Assembly (NCBI GenBank): GCA_030041545.1
Contig: JASHNQ010000004.1
Coordinates: 1 to 54,217 of the forward strand
From: a candidate division FCPU426 bacterium
Lineage (GTDB): Bacteria; Oederibacteriota; Muellerivitia; Muellerivitales; Muellerivitaceae
Reading direction: 5' to 3'
Length of the DNA: 54,217 bases
Positions within the stretch are counted from its first letter, which is position 1. Every line of letters starts with the position of its first letter. The translations under genes were made by a program, and so were the position numbers. This document shows positions 1 to 8,243 of the stretch, one piece after another. Below the pieces are notes generated by a model. It searched no databases and was not told where the DNA came from. It saw nothing but the letters and a program-made list of their open reading frames with translations.

Positions 1-2286
1 GGGGTTGGTGGTGGTGCCGGAAACCTGGTTGTCGGTGAAAAAGAAGCTGCCGTAGAAAGGCTGGGGAATCCCCAGCATCTTGTTGAACTCAAGCTTGGCC
101 TTGAGGGTGATGTAGTTGAAGGTTTTGAGGTTGTCCAGGGGGATGTAGGTATTGGTTCCCGAGCTCACCGTGACGGGCCGGCCGTCGACGTATTGGACCG
201 GTTCGTTGGGCGTGGGGAGGATGAAGGGGATGCGTTGCAGGTAATCCACCCCCATGTCCGTCAGGTAAAACTCGTTGGTGCCGGGCGTGTTCCCGTCGTT
301 GCGGATGGCGGCGATGTTGTCCTCGTAGGCGGTCCCCATCGGATGAGGCCCCGTATAGCCGCCCCAGATGCTGCCGCCCCAAAGGCCGGTATCGTCGGGA
401 TAGTAAACCGTGACCAGCTGGTAGGCTTCGATGACGTTGTAGCCGGACTCGTCCGGGATGACGGTGTATTCGGTGTTCGAGGCCACGTCGAAATTGATGA
501 CCACGTCGTCGAGGAAGGAGGGCCAGGACTTCATCCAGTCGGACTGCCGGCCCTGCCAGCCCAGGTTGGCCCTCCAGCCGTGTCGGTCGCTGATCATGTC
601 GTTCACCATCCCCACGTAGCCGTAATACCACTCGGGGAAGCTGGAGGCGGCGTAGGAATAGCCGTAGCGGTTGAGGTTGAAGCCCGCCAGGTAGGCCGTG
701 CTGCTGAGGTCCGAGTAGGTGTCGCTGATGGCGGTGTAATACAAGGTGAAAGGATAATAGGTGAGGGACGCCTGGCCCGCCGGGGCTTCCAGGGGCTTGG
801 GGTTGGAAATCAGGTTGTTGTTGTTGGCGGTGACCAGGTTGCTGGGGGAGGGAGCGACCAGGCTATAGTAGCCCTCCGTCTGCATTCCCGTGTAGAACTG
901 GCTGTAGGCGCCCTTGAGGGAGAGGAAAAAGGGCTGCAAATTCACGCCCATGTCGGCCTCGTAGTTCTGCGAGTCCATGTTGGGCGTGTTAGGCGGGTCA
1001 ACCCCCAGGTTCTCGTTGATCCAATAGGCGGAAAAGGAAGTCTGCAAAAACCCGTTGGCGAAGGGCTGGGTGTATCTCAACCCTTCCTCCAGCCGGTGGA
1101 AATCCGGCAGGTTGGTGGTGCGCCCCATGCGCCCGACCAGGATGGTGGCCTTGGCGTCCTGGCTCACCAGGGGAAGGTCGCTTCCCAGCATGTAAAGCCC
1201 GTCGAAGACGATGCCTGTGTTATTGGAGGTGATCCAGGACGTGTAGCTGGGCACGTAGTTCAGGTTGGTCATGTAGTCGTCCCAGTTTTTCATGTCCTGG
1301 TCGGTGGAATACCGCTTGATCTCGAAGGGCTCCTCGTAATCCAGGTTGCTCAAGGGGTTGCCGCGCGTGAAATCCCCCAGGTCCACGTCGGCCGTGTAGT
1401 CCTCCACCGCGAAGGTATTGCTCCAATGGCCCAGTTCCCCGTCCAGGTGCACGTTCACGTTGGGGCTGAAAAGGTAGATGGAGGCCGGGGCCGAGGAGTT
1501 GTCCGACTCGGAAGAATAAAGCCAGCTGCCTAGGCCAAGGCTCAGCGAGCCCTTGCCGCCCAAGTCGCTCCAGACCCCCAAGTTGACCTCGTTTTTCACG
1601 GCCGTGGCGCTGATTTGGGTGAGGCCGGAGGTGTTGATGTTCTCCACCCGCACGTCGGAGATGGAGCTGAAATGGGGCGTGCCGCTGGCCTTGTTGGCCT
1701 TGCGGAATTCCGCGTCAATCTCGTCCTGGACGGCGGAGAGCTTATCCAGCTCGTCCTGCTGCTGTTGGATGCGGTAATCATCCAAGCCCACCCGGTTGCG
1801 CAAAACCTCCGATTCCTGGTGCAGTACCTTCAATAATTCGTCAACCTCGTTTTGGAGGTCCTGCCGGGTGGCCCCCGTGGAGGGGAGGGGCGCGGGCAGG
1901 GCGGGAGCCGCCGCGGGTGGCGGCAGGGAGGGCGGAGCCTCTGCCGGGGCGGGAAGCGGGGTTGCCGTCGGGGCCGGGAGACCGGCCTCCGGCGTAGGGG
2001 TGGATGACAGGATGGTGGGCGTGAATTGGGGCTGTAGGAGGAGGGCCTTGGCCTTTTCCGTATAGAAGGCCAGTTCCAACCGCGTGACGACCAGCCCGGC
2101 GTCCAGGACGGCCTTATCCCGGGGATCCAGCAGGCCGTAAGCACCCAGGGCCTTCACCCGCTGGTAAAGGGGCTGGTCCGGCGTGACGTTGTCGGAGGGA
2201 TCGGCCCATAGGGATGGCGCGGCGGTAAAACCCGCCGCCAGGCCAAGGGCAAAAACCAACAGGACAATTTTTGGTTTCAGGCGCAA
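1..2286 (-). CDS. Outer-membrane porin-like protein with N-terminal SLH-type segment (C-terminus cut by window edge)
   Basis: The frame is open for 762 codons from a TTG start at 2286 to the window edge, so the C-terminus lies outside. The TTG is preceded by GGGAG about 8 nt upstream; no ATG is available near the mature start. The product begins with a signal peptide (MRLKPKIVLLVFALGLAAG). Next come an SLH-like helical segment (about 40-83, YQRVKALGAYGLLDPRD), a Pro/Ala-rich linker (about 84-138), and a coiled coil (about 139-198, rich in E, Q, L). A long Tyr/Asn/Asp-rich region of alternating hydrophobic residues follows, as in outer-membrane beta-barrels. This order is known from SLH-porins that tie the outer membrane to the cell wall. 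The role as a channel is inferred. No downstream partner is visible. Confidence 0.72.
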   Translation of the reverse strand, partial: MRLKPKIVLLVFALGLAAGFTAAPSLWADPSDNVTPDQPLYQRVKALGAYGLLDPRDKAVLDAGLVVTRLELAFYTEKAKALLLQPQFTPTILSSTPTPEAGLPAPTATPLPAPAEAPPSLPPPAAAPALPAPLPSTGATRQDLQNEVDELLKVLHQESEVLRNRVGLDDYRIQQQQDELDKLSAVQDEIDAEFRKANKASGTPHFSSISDVRVENINTSGLTQISATAVKNEVNLGVWSDLGGKGSLSLGLGSWLYSSESDNSSAPASIYLFSPNVNVHLDGELGHWSNTFAVEDYTADVDLGDFTRGNPLSNLDYEEPFEIKRYSTDQDMKNWDDYMTNLNYVPSYTSWITSNNTGIVFDGLYMLGSDLPLVSQDAKATILVGRMGRTTNLPDFHRLEEGLRYTQPFANGFLQTSFSAYWINENLGVDPPNTPNMDSQNYEADMGVNLQPFFLSLKGAYSQFYTGMQTEGYYSLVAPSPSNLVTANNNNLISNPKPLEAPAGQASLTYYPFTLYYTAISDTYSDLSSTAYLAGFNLNRYGYSYAASSFPEWYYGYVGMVNDMISDRHGWRANLGWQGRQSDWMKSWPSFLDDVVINFDVASNTEYTVIPDESGYNVIEAYQLVTVYYPDDTGLWGGSIWGGYTGPHPMGTAYEDNIAAIRNDGNTPGTNEFYLTDMGVDYLQRIPFILPTPNEPVQYVDGRPVTVSSGTNTYIPLDNLKTFNYITLKAKLEFNKMLGIPQPFYGSFFFTDNQVSGTTTNP

Positions 2287-2383
2287 AAAAGCGCTCCCAA
2301 GTTTTCGATGAAACAAAATGATATCGTCCTAGAACCGGTTTAAATGAGGAACCCCAAGCCCGCTGCCCAAGGCCCCAAGCGTA

Positions 2384-3154
2384 TTAAAAGAATTGCACCT
2401 CGTCCACCCAATAATCGATGGGGTAGGTACCCGCGGTGTTCTGGGAGTTATGGCTCCATTCGATCGTTTTGATTTCCGTGAGGTGGTCGGTGAAGTCCGG
2501 GGGATTCACGGGCGACCCCCAACCCGGCTGCCGCTTGAGGTCCGAGAAGGCGTAAGTTTTGAGGACCCAATCCCCCGTCGTGGAGAGGTCCGCGCCGAAG
2601 TGGTTGTAACAAGCATCCGTGCAGGTTCCGCCGTTGGAGGTGGGAAGGGTGGCGGCGATGGTGACGGAGAAGCGCCGGGCCGTGGCCTTGTCGTCCGCCG
2701 GGCATTTGTAATAATACTGGATTCCCTGGAACATGCTGGCGTCGAAAAAGCCGCTGTCCTTGAACATCCCTTGCAGCGTGAAGGCGGGATAGGAACCGTC
2801 GCCCTTGTTGACCAGCGTGCCTGAGATATGGGCGGCCATTTTCGTCCCGTTGGCCCCGCCCGGGACGATGAAAGGCATGTTGATGGTGTTGCCAGCGTAG
2901 GAAAAGGCGTTCCACTTGCCCGCGGGCGCGCCGTAAAGTTGGGGGTTCATGTTCGGCGAGCCGTCCTCGAAGTTTGAAATGATTTTTTGGTCGGCTGACA
3001 CGACCACCGTGGGCTTGCTTTCCGCCGGGTTCTTTAAACCGTCCGTTAAGGGTTCCTGCTTGGAACCTTCGTTCACCAGGACGGCCCCGCATCCGGCCAT
3101 GGACAAAACGAAGGAAATGGCGAGGACGTTGAAAACCATTTTCGAGGCTGACAT
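2384..3154 (-). CDS. Lipoprotein with CBM11/CIA30-like jelly-roll domain
   Basis: The 256-residue product starts at ATG 3154, where AAAGGCGG stands just upstream; a longer in-frame start at 3238 lacks a ribosome site and would bury the signal peptide. Residues 1-24 are a lipoprotein signal ending in the lipobox SMAGC, so the protein should be lipid-anchored. The rest (from about residue 60, IISNFEDGSPNMNPQLYG) is a single beta-sandwich resembling CBM11/CIA30-type carbohydrate-binding folds, ending IDYWVDEVQFF, the typical last strand. No catalytic motif is seen. It is divergent from a second jelly-roll lipoprotein (3512-4303) and near a glycosidase cluster, which suggests surface glycan binding, but no ligand can be read from sequence. 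Confidence 0.7.
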   Translation of the reverse strand: MSASKMVFNVLAISFVLSMAGCGAVLVNEGSKQEPLTDGLKNPAESKPTVVVSADQKIISNFEDGSPNMNPQLYGAPAGKWNAFSYAGNTINMPFIVPGGANGTKMAAHISGTLVNKGDGSYPAFTLQGMFKDSGFFDASMFQGIQYYYKCPADDKATARRFSVTIAATLPTSNGGTCTDACYNHFGADLSTTGDWVLKTYAFSDLKRQPGWGSPVNPPDFTDHLTEIKTIEWSHNSQNTAGTYPIDYWVDEVQFF

Positions 3155-3254
3155 GAACCGCCTTTCAATAACGAGGGAAGGGATGGATGTCACACAACCC
3201 GGCTCCAAAGCGGCGCTCATTTTACCCGAAAGATTCAAATCCCCGTATGATTTC

Positions 3255-3307
3255 CGTTAACATTTTCGGTTAAACATTTTTTGGAAAGTTTAAACATGGT
3301 TTAACCG
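3255..3307. promoter_or_regulatory. Cluster of GTTWAAC-type sites between divergent lipoprotein genes
   Basis: The 357-bp divergent intergenic space holds at least four related AT-rich dyads: GTTAAC at 3256, GGTTAAACAT at 3268, AGTTTAAACAT at 3287 and GGTTTAACC at 3299, plus a weaker GGGTTAATC at 3328. Starts are spaced about 12, 20, 11 and 30 bp, close to multiples of one helical turn. This looks like a binding site cluster for a transcription factor that could control both flanking genes. No regulator gene is present in the window, so the assignment is inference from layout only. Confidence 0.35.
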
Positions 3308-3511
3308 GGCCTCTCTTAATTTAGCGCGGGTTAATCATAAAGCCTGGAAGGATTTGAGTTGAAAAAAGGAAATTCAAGGCGGCTGCCGGGTCTGGCCCCG
3401 CCCCATGGCGCGAATTTAGCCTCCAACCCTTTCTCAAAACAGCGATATAATAAATTTTAGTCGTTAAATCCACCTCGCCATGGAATGAACCGCGCGGGCA
3501 ACGGAGGCCCC

Positions 3512-4303
3512 ATGAGACCCTGGATGAAATTGGCCGCTTTGGGCGGCGGACTTTTTTTGATTTTCGCATGGACGTTGCTGGAAGGGTGCCGCAACGTCGC
3601 CACGCCGACTTTCCCGGGAACCGCTACGCCCGCGCCCACCAACACCCCGGCCGGATCGCCCGTGGCCACGAACACCCCGGCCATTACCGCCACTCCCACC
3701 ATCACCAACACTCCGGGATCCGGAACCAACACCGCGACCCCGACCGCGACCGTCTACACGTGGACGACTGAAAATTTCAACGGCCTATCCTCGGTTCCGT
3801 CCGGGTGGTCCTCCAACAACAATGGCGGCCCAGCCACATTTGTGGTCCCCGCCGTTCAATTTTCAAGCGCCGAGTACTATGGCACTTGCTCTTCGGGCTG
3901 CCAATCCCTTTGGATCGAAGTGCCTTTCGCGGCGGCAAGCCAGGAGGCGAACATCCAATACGCGTTTACCAGCAATCCGAGCGGCTACTGCACCAATTTA
4001 ACCGGCGACACGATCAGCCTGTATTATTACTTGGACGCCGCTCCGTCGAGCGGGGCTTATGGTCAAATGTTCATCCAAGGCGGCGCCGCGGACTCCTACG
4101 ATTACCAATCCTACGGCTTTCAAGGAACCTATGCCTTGACCATCGGCGCATGGACGCAAGTTTCAATCCCGGCGAATGAGGGTGGGGTAAATCCGTCGGA
4201 CATTTGGCAATTTGGTGTCCAAATTGGAACGGGAACCGGCTCCAACAGCGGAACGGACGATTCCACCGTCAACTTCTACATTGACGAGGTTTCCATCCAA
4301 TAA
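3512..4303 (+). CDS. TPT-linker lipoprotein with jelly-roll domain
   Basis: The start at ATG 3512 is chosen because GGAGG lies 4 nt upstream; this gives a 263-residue protein. Residues 1-25 are a lipoprotein signal (LEGC at the cleavage site). A Thr/Pro-rich linker follows (about 30-80, repeats of the type ATPTITNTPG), then a beta-sandwich domain (about 82-263) that ends TVNFYIDEVSIQ. That last strand is like the end of the neighbouring lipoprotein at 2384-3154, so the two may share a fold. The same TPT linker style recurs at 47.6-48.7 and 52.4-54.2 kb. Likely a surface-exposed, lipid-anchored binding protein; ligand unknown. Confidence 0.68.
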   Translation: MRPWMKLAALGGGLFLIFAWTLLEGCRNVATPTFPGTATPAPTNTPAGSPVATNTPAITATPTITNTPGSGTNTATPTATVYTWTTENFNGLSSVPSGWSSNNNGGPATFVVPAVQFSSAEYYGTCSSGCQSLWIEVPFAAASQEANIQYAFTSNPSGYCTNLTGDTISLYYYLDAAPSSGAYGQMFIQGGAADSYDYQSYGFQGTYALTIGAWTQVSIPANEGGVNPSDIWQFGVQIGTGTGSNSGTDDSTVNFYIDEVSIQ

Positions 4304-4334
4304 AAAAGCGGACGTCCCCAAGACCTGCTTTTTT
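4302..4334. terminator. Bidirectional intrinsic terminator
   Basis: AAAAAAGCGG at 4302-4311 pairs with CC(T)GCTTTTTT at 4324-4334, giving a GC-containing stem with a T-run on either strand. It lies exactly between the convergent ends of the lipoprotein gene (stop at 4303) and the GH2 gene (stop at 4360), so it can end both transcripts. Confidence 0.6.
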
Positions 4335-4359
4335 CCAAGCAAGGCATAAGGAATCAGGA

Positions 4360-7281
4360 TCACTGACCTTCCAACTCCGCCGGAACGGCGGGCCTCCAGG
4401 GAACGGCCTTAGAGCCGATCCTTAGTTCGGCCGGAGCCAAGTCCTTGGAGAATGCCTTCAATACGATCTCCCCGGGTTTGCGCTCGGATTGAACCAGCAC
4501 CTGGGCCAGGCCCGAAAAGAGGCTTCGTTTCCAGGGTTTCGCCGGGACGACGGTTCGGACGAACCCCGGGTCCTGGTTGAGTTCCTCCCAAGTCCAGCGC
4601 CGCAAAAGTTCCTTCCCCACCACCGCGTAGGTGTTGCGCCCCTCTTTCAGGATGTCCTTGGGAAGGGTGACACCCTTGATGTTCTTATCGTCCCGGCCGA
4701 TCTTGTCCGCCACTAAATGCCCATTCACGAAAACGGCCTGGGCGTCCACGATGGGCTTGGGATAAAGGGTGATTTCGGTGTAGTCGGCGAGGGTACCCAG
4801 CTCAAATTGGCCCCGTACCACACGGTTCTTGGGGTCTTCCTTGGGAGGTGCCCCTTGGTCGTCCGACCGGCCGCTGAAAAGCACGGGCCAATTGGAGTCG
4901 TCCACGCCCGGTTCCACCTCCGGCCCCTCCCCCGGGGGCCCTCCGTCCTTCATCCTCAAGTCCTCGATGGGCACCTGGGAAACCACATCAAAATACCGGT
5001 CGGGCTCGTGGCAGATGGGGTCGCCGTTGCCCACCCCAATGATCTTGCCCGGCCCTTCCAGGGAGAACTGGATTTCATTGGAAGCGGTCGGAATCGGCCT
5101 TCCCTGGGCGTCCAGTGCCTGAACCGTCACCACCGAGACATCCTCGCCGTCCGCCTGGATCGCGCTTCGGTCGGCGGAAAGCGCCACCGAAGCCGGGTCA
5201 CCCGTGGTTTCCTCCTTGGCTTCCACCGACACCTTTCCATCCTTATATCCCTTGGCCGACAGGGTTCCGGGCTCATAGGGCACCTTCCACTCCAGGTGGG
5301 AATTTTCCTCCATGGTTTTTTTGCCCAAGCTCTTGCCATTGAGGAAAAGCTCCACCTCGCCGCAGTTGCTGTAGGCCCAAACGTCGATGGCCTGGCCTTC
5401 CTTCCCCTTCCAGTTCCAATGGGGGGTGAGGTATAGCGCGGGCTTGCCGCCCCACCAACAGGCGAGGTAATCCGCGCAATCCTTGAAGAAACCGCAGGTG
5501 TCCAGCACGCCGTACTGGGAGCTGATGGCGGGAAAATGGAAGGGGTTTTCCTCGCCCCGGTAGTCGAAACCCGTCCAAAGGAAGAGCCCGCCTAGGTAGG
5601 GCCTTTGGGCGTAGTACTTCCAGATGCGCTCGATGGCTTCCTTCCCGCCGTTTCGGTCCGTGGGGCCTTCCCGCCCGTAAACAGCGTCGTCATAGACACC
5701 CCGGGACTGGTGGGTGGTGGCCTCCTCGGTGGCGAAGCTGGGCTGGTCCGGGTGCTTGGCGTGGTAGTCGTCAGTGTCGCCGTGGTCCATGTAGTTGAAC
5801 CCCATGACCTCAACGGACTTGGAGGTTCCCTGGCCCCATCCCCCATCAATGGCCGCGGTCACGTAACGGGTGGGGTCCAGGCGCTTGACGAAAGCCTGGA
5901 GCGAGGCCGCGATCCGCGTGCCGAAATCGTTGAACTCGATACCCCATTCCTCGTTCCCCATGGACCAAGCGAAGATGCAGGGATGGTTACGTTCCAACAA
6001 AATCTGGCGCTTGAAGCGGTCCAAAAGTTCGGGGGCGGTTCCCATGAGCCGGTTCTCGGTTAAAACCACCATTCCCAGCCGGTCGCAGGCGTCCAAAAGC
6101 TCGGGCGTGGGCGGGTTATGGGAACAGCGGTAGGCGTTGCAGCCGAAGGATTGAAGACTCCGGAGCCGGTATTCCTGTAGGGCGTCGGGAAGGGCCACGC
6201 CCACGCCCGCGTGGTCCTGGTGGTTGCTGGTGCCCTTGAGCTCCACGCGCTTGCCGTTAAGGAAAAAACCTTTGTCCGGGTCAAAGAAAAGGGTGCGGAT
6301 GCCGAAAGTCGTCTCGACTTGGTCCACGGCCTTTCCCTTAGATTTGACCGTGGTCACCAGCCGGTAAAGGTTCGGGTCCTCCAGGGACCACAGCCGGGGA
6401 TGGGACAGTTTCAGGGAGACGGGCCAGCTTTGGGTGACGCCGGCCGCCAAGGAAAGCCTGGCGAGGCTCCCCTTGGCCACCGTCCTGCCGTCCGAATCCA
6501 GGACTTCTTGTTCGATCCGGAAGGATTCCTTGCCTTGGAGGTCTTCATTGACCAGGGTTGTATCGGCCGTAACCTCGGCTGACCCCTTCCCCACCTTGGA
6601 CGTAACGAAAACCCCGCAATAATCCACGTGGAGGGGATTGGTTTTCGTCAGCCACACGTGCCGGTAGATGCCCGCGCCCTCGTAGAACCACCCTTCCTCC
6701 CAGGTGGCGTCCACGCGAACGGCCACGGTGTTGTTGCCGCCGTAATTGAGGTCGTCGGTGATGTCGTAGCGGAAGTTGTTGTACCCGCTCTGTTCCCGGC
6801 CCAAGTAGATGCCGTTCACCCATACCATGGAATCACGGAAAACGCCGTCAAATTCCAGGCTGATCCGTTTGCCCTGGTCTTCCTTGGGGATAAAGAAGAT
6901 CTTTCGGTACCAGCCCACGCTGTTCTGGGGAAAAGCCCGGCCCAGGGCCTTGTAACCGTGGCTGAAACCGGCCTTTTCGTCAAAAGGCAGTTCCACGGCC
7001 CAATCGTGGGGCAGGTTAAGGGTGCGCCAGCCCCGGTCGTCGAATGCGGGGTCCGCCGGGCCGTCGGCCTTGCCCGCCTTGGCGAACATGGAGAAATAAG
7101 CCGTCCCAAAGCCGAAATCCTTATCGGGGTCGGTGGCGTGGCCTAGCGCGAACCGCCAACCGAAGTCCATCAGCAAGTGTTCCCTCGGCATGGAAGCCTC
7201 CTGGGCGAAAGACGGCAGGGGTGATAGCGCTCCCAGAACCGTCGAAATGAACATCATGGCGAATCGCAGGAATTTTTTCAT
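4360..7281 (-). CDS. Exported GH2 glycoside hydrolase, probable beta-galactosidase
   Basis: A 973-residue protein with a signal peptide (about 1-26, ending PLPSFAQ). Domains in order: sugar-binding jelly roll (about 35-215, with NSVGWYRKIFFIPKE and GYNNFRYDITD), Ig-like GH2 domain (to about 335), TIM barrel (about 340-640), then DUF4982-like and invasin/Ig-like beta domains (DPASVALSADRSAIQADGEDVS). The acid/base is E444 in SMGNEEW and the likely nucleophile is E519 in ATEEATTHQSRGVY, matching the SETA...SRG motif of this GH2 group. It hydrolyses terminal beta-linked sugars, most often galactose, outside the cytoplasm. With GH31, GH44 and GH29 nearby it would remove xyloglucan galactose. Beta-glucuronidase or beta-mannosidase activity is less likely. 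The TA genes just upstream are probably a separate transcription unit. Confidence 0.85.
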   Translation of the reverse strand: MKKFLRFAMMFISTVLGALSPLPSFAQEASMPREHLLMDFGWRFALGHATDPDKDFGFGTAYFSMFAKAGKADGPADPAFDDRGWRTLNLPHDWAVELPFDEKAGFSHGYKALGRAFPQNSVGWYRKIFFIPKEDQGKRISLEFDGVFRDSMVWVNGIYLGREQSGYNNFRYDITDDLNYGGNNTVAVRVDATWEEGWFYEGAGIYRHVWLTKTNPLHVDYCGVFVTSKVGKGSAEVTADTTLVNEDLQGKESFRIEQEVLDSDGRTVAKGSLARLSLAAGVTQSWPVSLKLSHPRLWSLEDPNLYRLVTTVKSKGKAVDQVETTFGIRTLFFDPDKGFFLNGKRVELKGTSNHQDHAGVGVALPDALQEYRLRSLQSFGCNAYRCSHNPPTPELLDACDRLGMVVLTENRLMGTAPELLDRFKRQILLERNHPCIFAWSMGNEEWGIEFNDFGTRIAASLQAFVKRLDPTRYVTAAIDGGWGQGTSKSVEVMGFNYMDHGDTDDYHAKHPDQPSFATEEATTHQSRGVYDDAVYGREGPTDRNGGKEAIERIWKYYAQRPYLGGLFLWTGFDYRGEENPFHFPAISSQYGVLDTCGFFKDCADYLACWWGGKPALYLTPHWNWKGKEGQAIDVWAYSNCGEVELFLNGKSLGKKTMEENSHLEWKVPYEPGTLSAKGYKDGKVSVEAKEETTGDPASVALSADRSAIQADGEDVSVVTVQALDAQGRPIPTASNEIQFSLEGPGKIIGVGNGDPICHEPDRYFDVVSQVPIEDLRMKDGGPPGEGPEVEPGVDDSNWPVLFSGRSDDQGAPPKEDPKNRVVRGQFELGTLADYTEITLYPKPIVDAQAVFVNGHLVADKIGRDDKNIKGVTLPKDILKEGRNTYAVVGKELLRRWTWEELNQDPGFVRTVVPAKPWKRSLFSGLAQVLVQSERKPGEIVLKAFSKDLAPAELRIGSKAVPWRPAVPAELEGQ

Positions 7282-7312
7282 TGGTTGCCCTCTATATTAG
7301 GTTAGTCATCAG

Positions 7313-7663
7313 CTAGATGCTGATAATGGATTTTAAAATCCGTTGGAGGGTCGTCTTATCGCTGACGTGAAGATGACCCATCTTCTGAATCACCAGGCTC
7401 TTTTCGATGGTGGCCAGGATGGGCTTGAAAAAGGAAGGTTTTAAAAGCCCCGCGCCTTTCCAATGGGAAAGGCCGGCTCCCCCAAACTGGCCGCCGGTGG
7501 CCGGTTGGCTGGTTAAAGCCAAAATGATAAGGTCGGGCCTTGCGCGGTTATAAACGGACGAACTGACCGCTTCGGCAGGCCGCTTCTTAACCGCGGTTTG
7601 GTTGGAAAAAGGGAAAGGAACTAGGACAACGTCCCCGAAGTCATAGTTTGTCGTAGATGGCAT
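7313..7663 (-). CDS. MazF/PemK-type toxin of a type II toxin-antitoxin pair
   Basis: A 116-residue protein with the start of a MazF/PemK fold: YDFGDVVLVPFPFSNQ, then a KKRPAEAVSSSVYN segment corresponding to the RPAvviSs strand. The C-terminal part (LATIEKSLVIQKMGHLHVSD) matches the family's last strand and helix. Known MazF/PemK proteins are ribosome-independent or ribosome-associated endoribonucleases. It overlaps the upstream antitoxin gene by 23 bp, the usual arrangement for co-translated pairs. The usual small residue run after RPA is altered to EAV, so activity is not certain. A second, unrelated mazEF lies at 41.1-41.6 kb. Confidence 0.72.
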   Translation of the reverse strand: MPSTTNYDFGDVVLVPFPFSNQTAVKKRPAEAVSSSVYNRARPDLIILALTSQPATGGQFGGAGLSHWKGAGLLKPSFFKPILATIEKSLVIQKMGHLHVSDKTTLQRILKSIISI

Positions 7664-7847
7664 CTTCGGGATTGTCCCAGACTCGAGCGAAGGATTTTAC
7701 GGACCGTTTGGAAGCGGCTTTCGTCAATAGACGGTCGGTGCTTTTATGGCGCAGGAACTCCACGAAATCCTCAACCTCGTTGATCTGATCCAAGGGAAGG
7801 GATTCAATTTTTTTGATCAGCGTCAGGACATTTTTCTTTGTTTTCAT
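7641..7847 (-). CDS. Antitoxin partner of the MazF-like toxin (DUF2281-like)
   Basis: A 68-residue acidic/helical protein: MKTKKNVLTLIKKIESLP, then NEVEDFVEFLRHKS and a C-terminal tail RVWDNPEDAIYDKL. The helix with EVxDFVxFL followed by a WxxPE(D)xxY(D) tail is typical of small antitoxins of the DUF2281/VapB-like group that pair with MazF or PIN toxins. It precedes and overlaps the toxin gene. A consensus -10 box lies only 7 nt before its ATG (7855-7860), which implies a leaderless transcript. It should bind the toxin and repress its own promoter; both are inferred from the family. Confidence 0.7.
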   Translation of the reverse strand: MKTKKNVLTLIKKIESLPLDQINEVEDFVEFLRHKSTDRLLTKAASKRSVKSFARVWDNPEDAIYDKL

Positions 7848-7854
7848 GAGGGCG

Positions 7855-7885
7855 ATTATACACGTTTAAATTATTTTTTGAAAGT
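7855..7885 (-). promoter_or_regulatory. Probable leaderless promoter of the toxin-antitoxin pair
   Basis: On the minus strand a perfect TATAAT (7855-7860) stands 7 nt before the ATG at 7847, with a weak TTTCAA -35 candidate around 7880. The expected start point is at or next to the start codon, and no Shine-Dalgarno sequence is seen, both consistent with leaderless translation. A TTTAAA-containing AT-rich stretch overlaps the spacer and could be the operator. Confidence 0.45.
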
Positions 7886-7981
7886 TCATGCAGGATGAAA
7901 GGTATTGGGAATTTCCTGGGAAAGGTCATTGAGGCGGGACTTCAGCCGGCGGGAAAGGTTTTCATCGAGCTTGATTTTCAC
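7886..7981 (-). pseudogene. Truncated DUF5615 (PIN-like) toxin remnant
   Basis: A GTG at 7981 overlaps the stop of the DUF433 gene (GTGA). It opens a 31-codon frame, VKIKLDENLSRRLKSRLNDL and so on, ending at TGA 7886-7888. The first 15 residues match the start of DUF5615 PIN-like toxins (MKIKLDENLPRRL...). These normally run to about 110-120 residues and follow DUF433 antitoxins. Here the frame stops after the first helix and AT-rich DNA follows, so the nuclease core is missing. This is most simply a decayed toxin whose antitoxin remains. Confidence 0.6.
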
Positions 7982-8220
7982 TTCCCGGCGGCTACCTTCC
8001 AAACGTTTTCGTGGGAAAGCTCGGAGGCGTAAACCAAAGTGGCATGAATGTCGTCAATGGTCAAATGGGGATAATGGTCGATGATTTGCTCCGGGGTCAG
8101 GCCCTCGGCCAATCCATCGAGGATGATGGAAATGAAAATTCGGGTCCCGCGGATGCAGGGCAATCCCCCAGCGACATTGGGATCGACGGTCACCCGTTTT
8201 AGAAGTTCATCATGCGACAT
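7978..8220 (-). CDS. DUF433-family antitoxin
   Basis: An 80-residue protein from ATG 8220, preceded by GGAG at good spacing (a start four codons earlier is possible). The sequence MSHDELLKRVTVDPNVAGG, then LPCIRGTRIFISIILDGLAEG and LTPEQIIDHYPHLTIDDI, is a textbook DUF433 (VapB45-like) winged-helix antitoxin: the phrase GxPxIRGTRI and the turn before the YPxL(T) helix are both present. Its cognate DUF5615 toxin follows with a 4-base overlap but is truncated to 31 codons, so this is an orphan antitoxin now. Members bind DNA and the PIN-like toxin. Confidence 0.85.
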   Translation of the reverse strand: MSHDELLKRVTVDPNVAGGLPCIRGTRIFISIILDGLAEGLTPEQIIDHYPHLTIDDIHATLVYASELSHENVWKVAAGK

Positions 8221-8243
8221 GAGGTTCTCCATGGCTTTAAAAA

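Noticed and set aside
193-1533. Long open frame on the plus strand opposite the porin gene
   Set aside because: Mirror frame of a GC-rich gene; the product is Val/Gly/His-rich without a domain, and the minus-strand frame has a signal peptide, coiled coil and barrel pattern and is open through the window edge.
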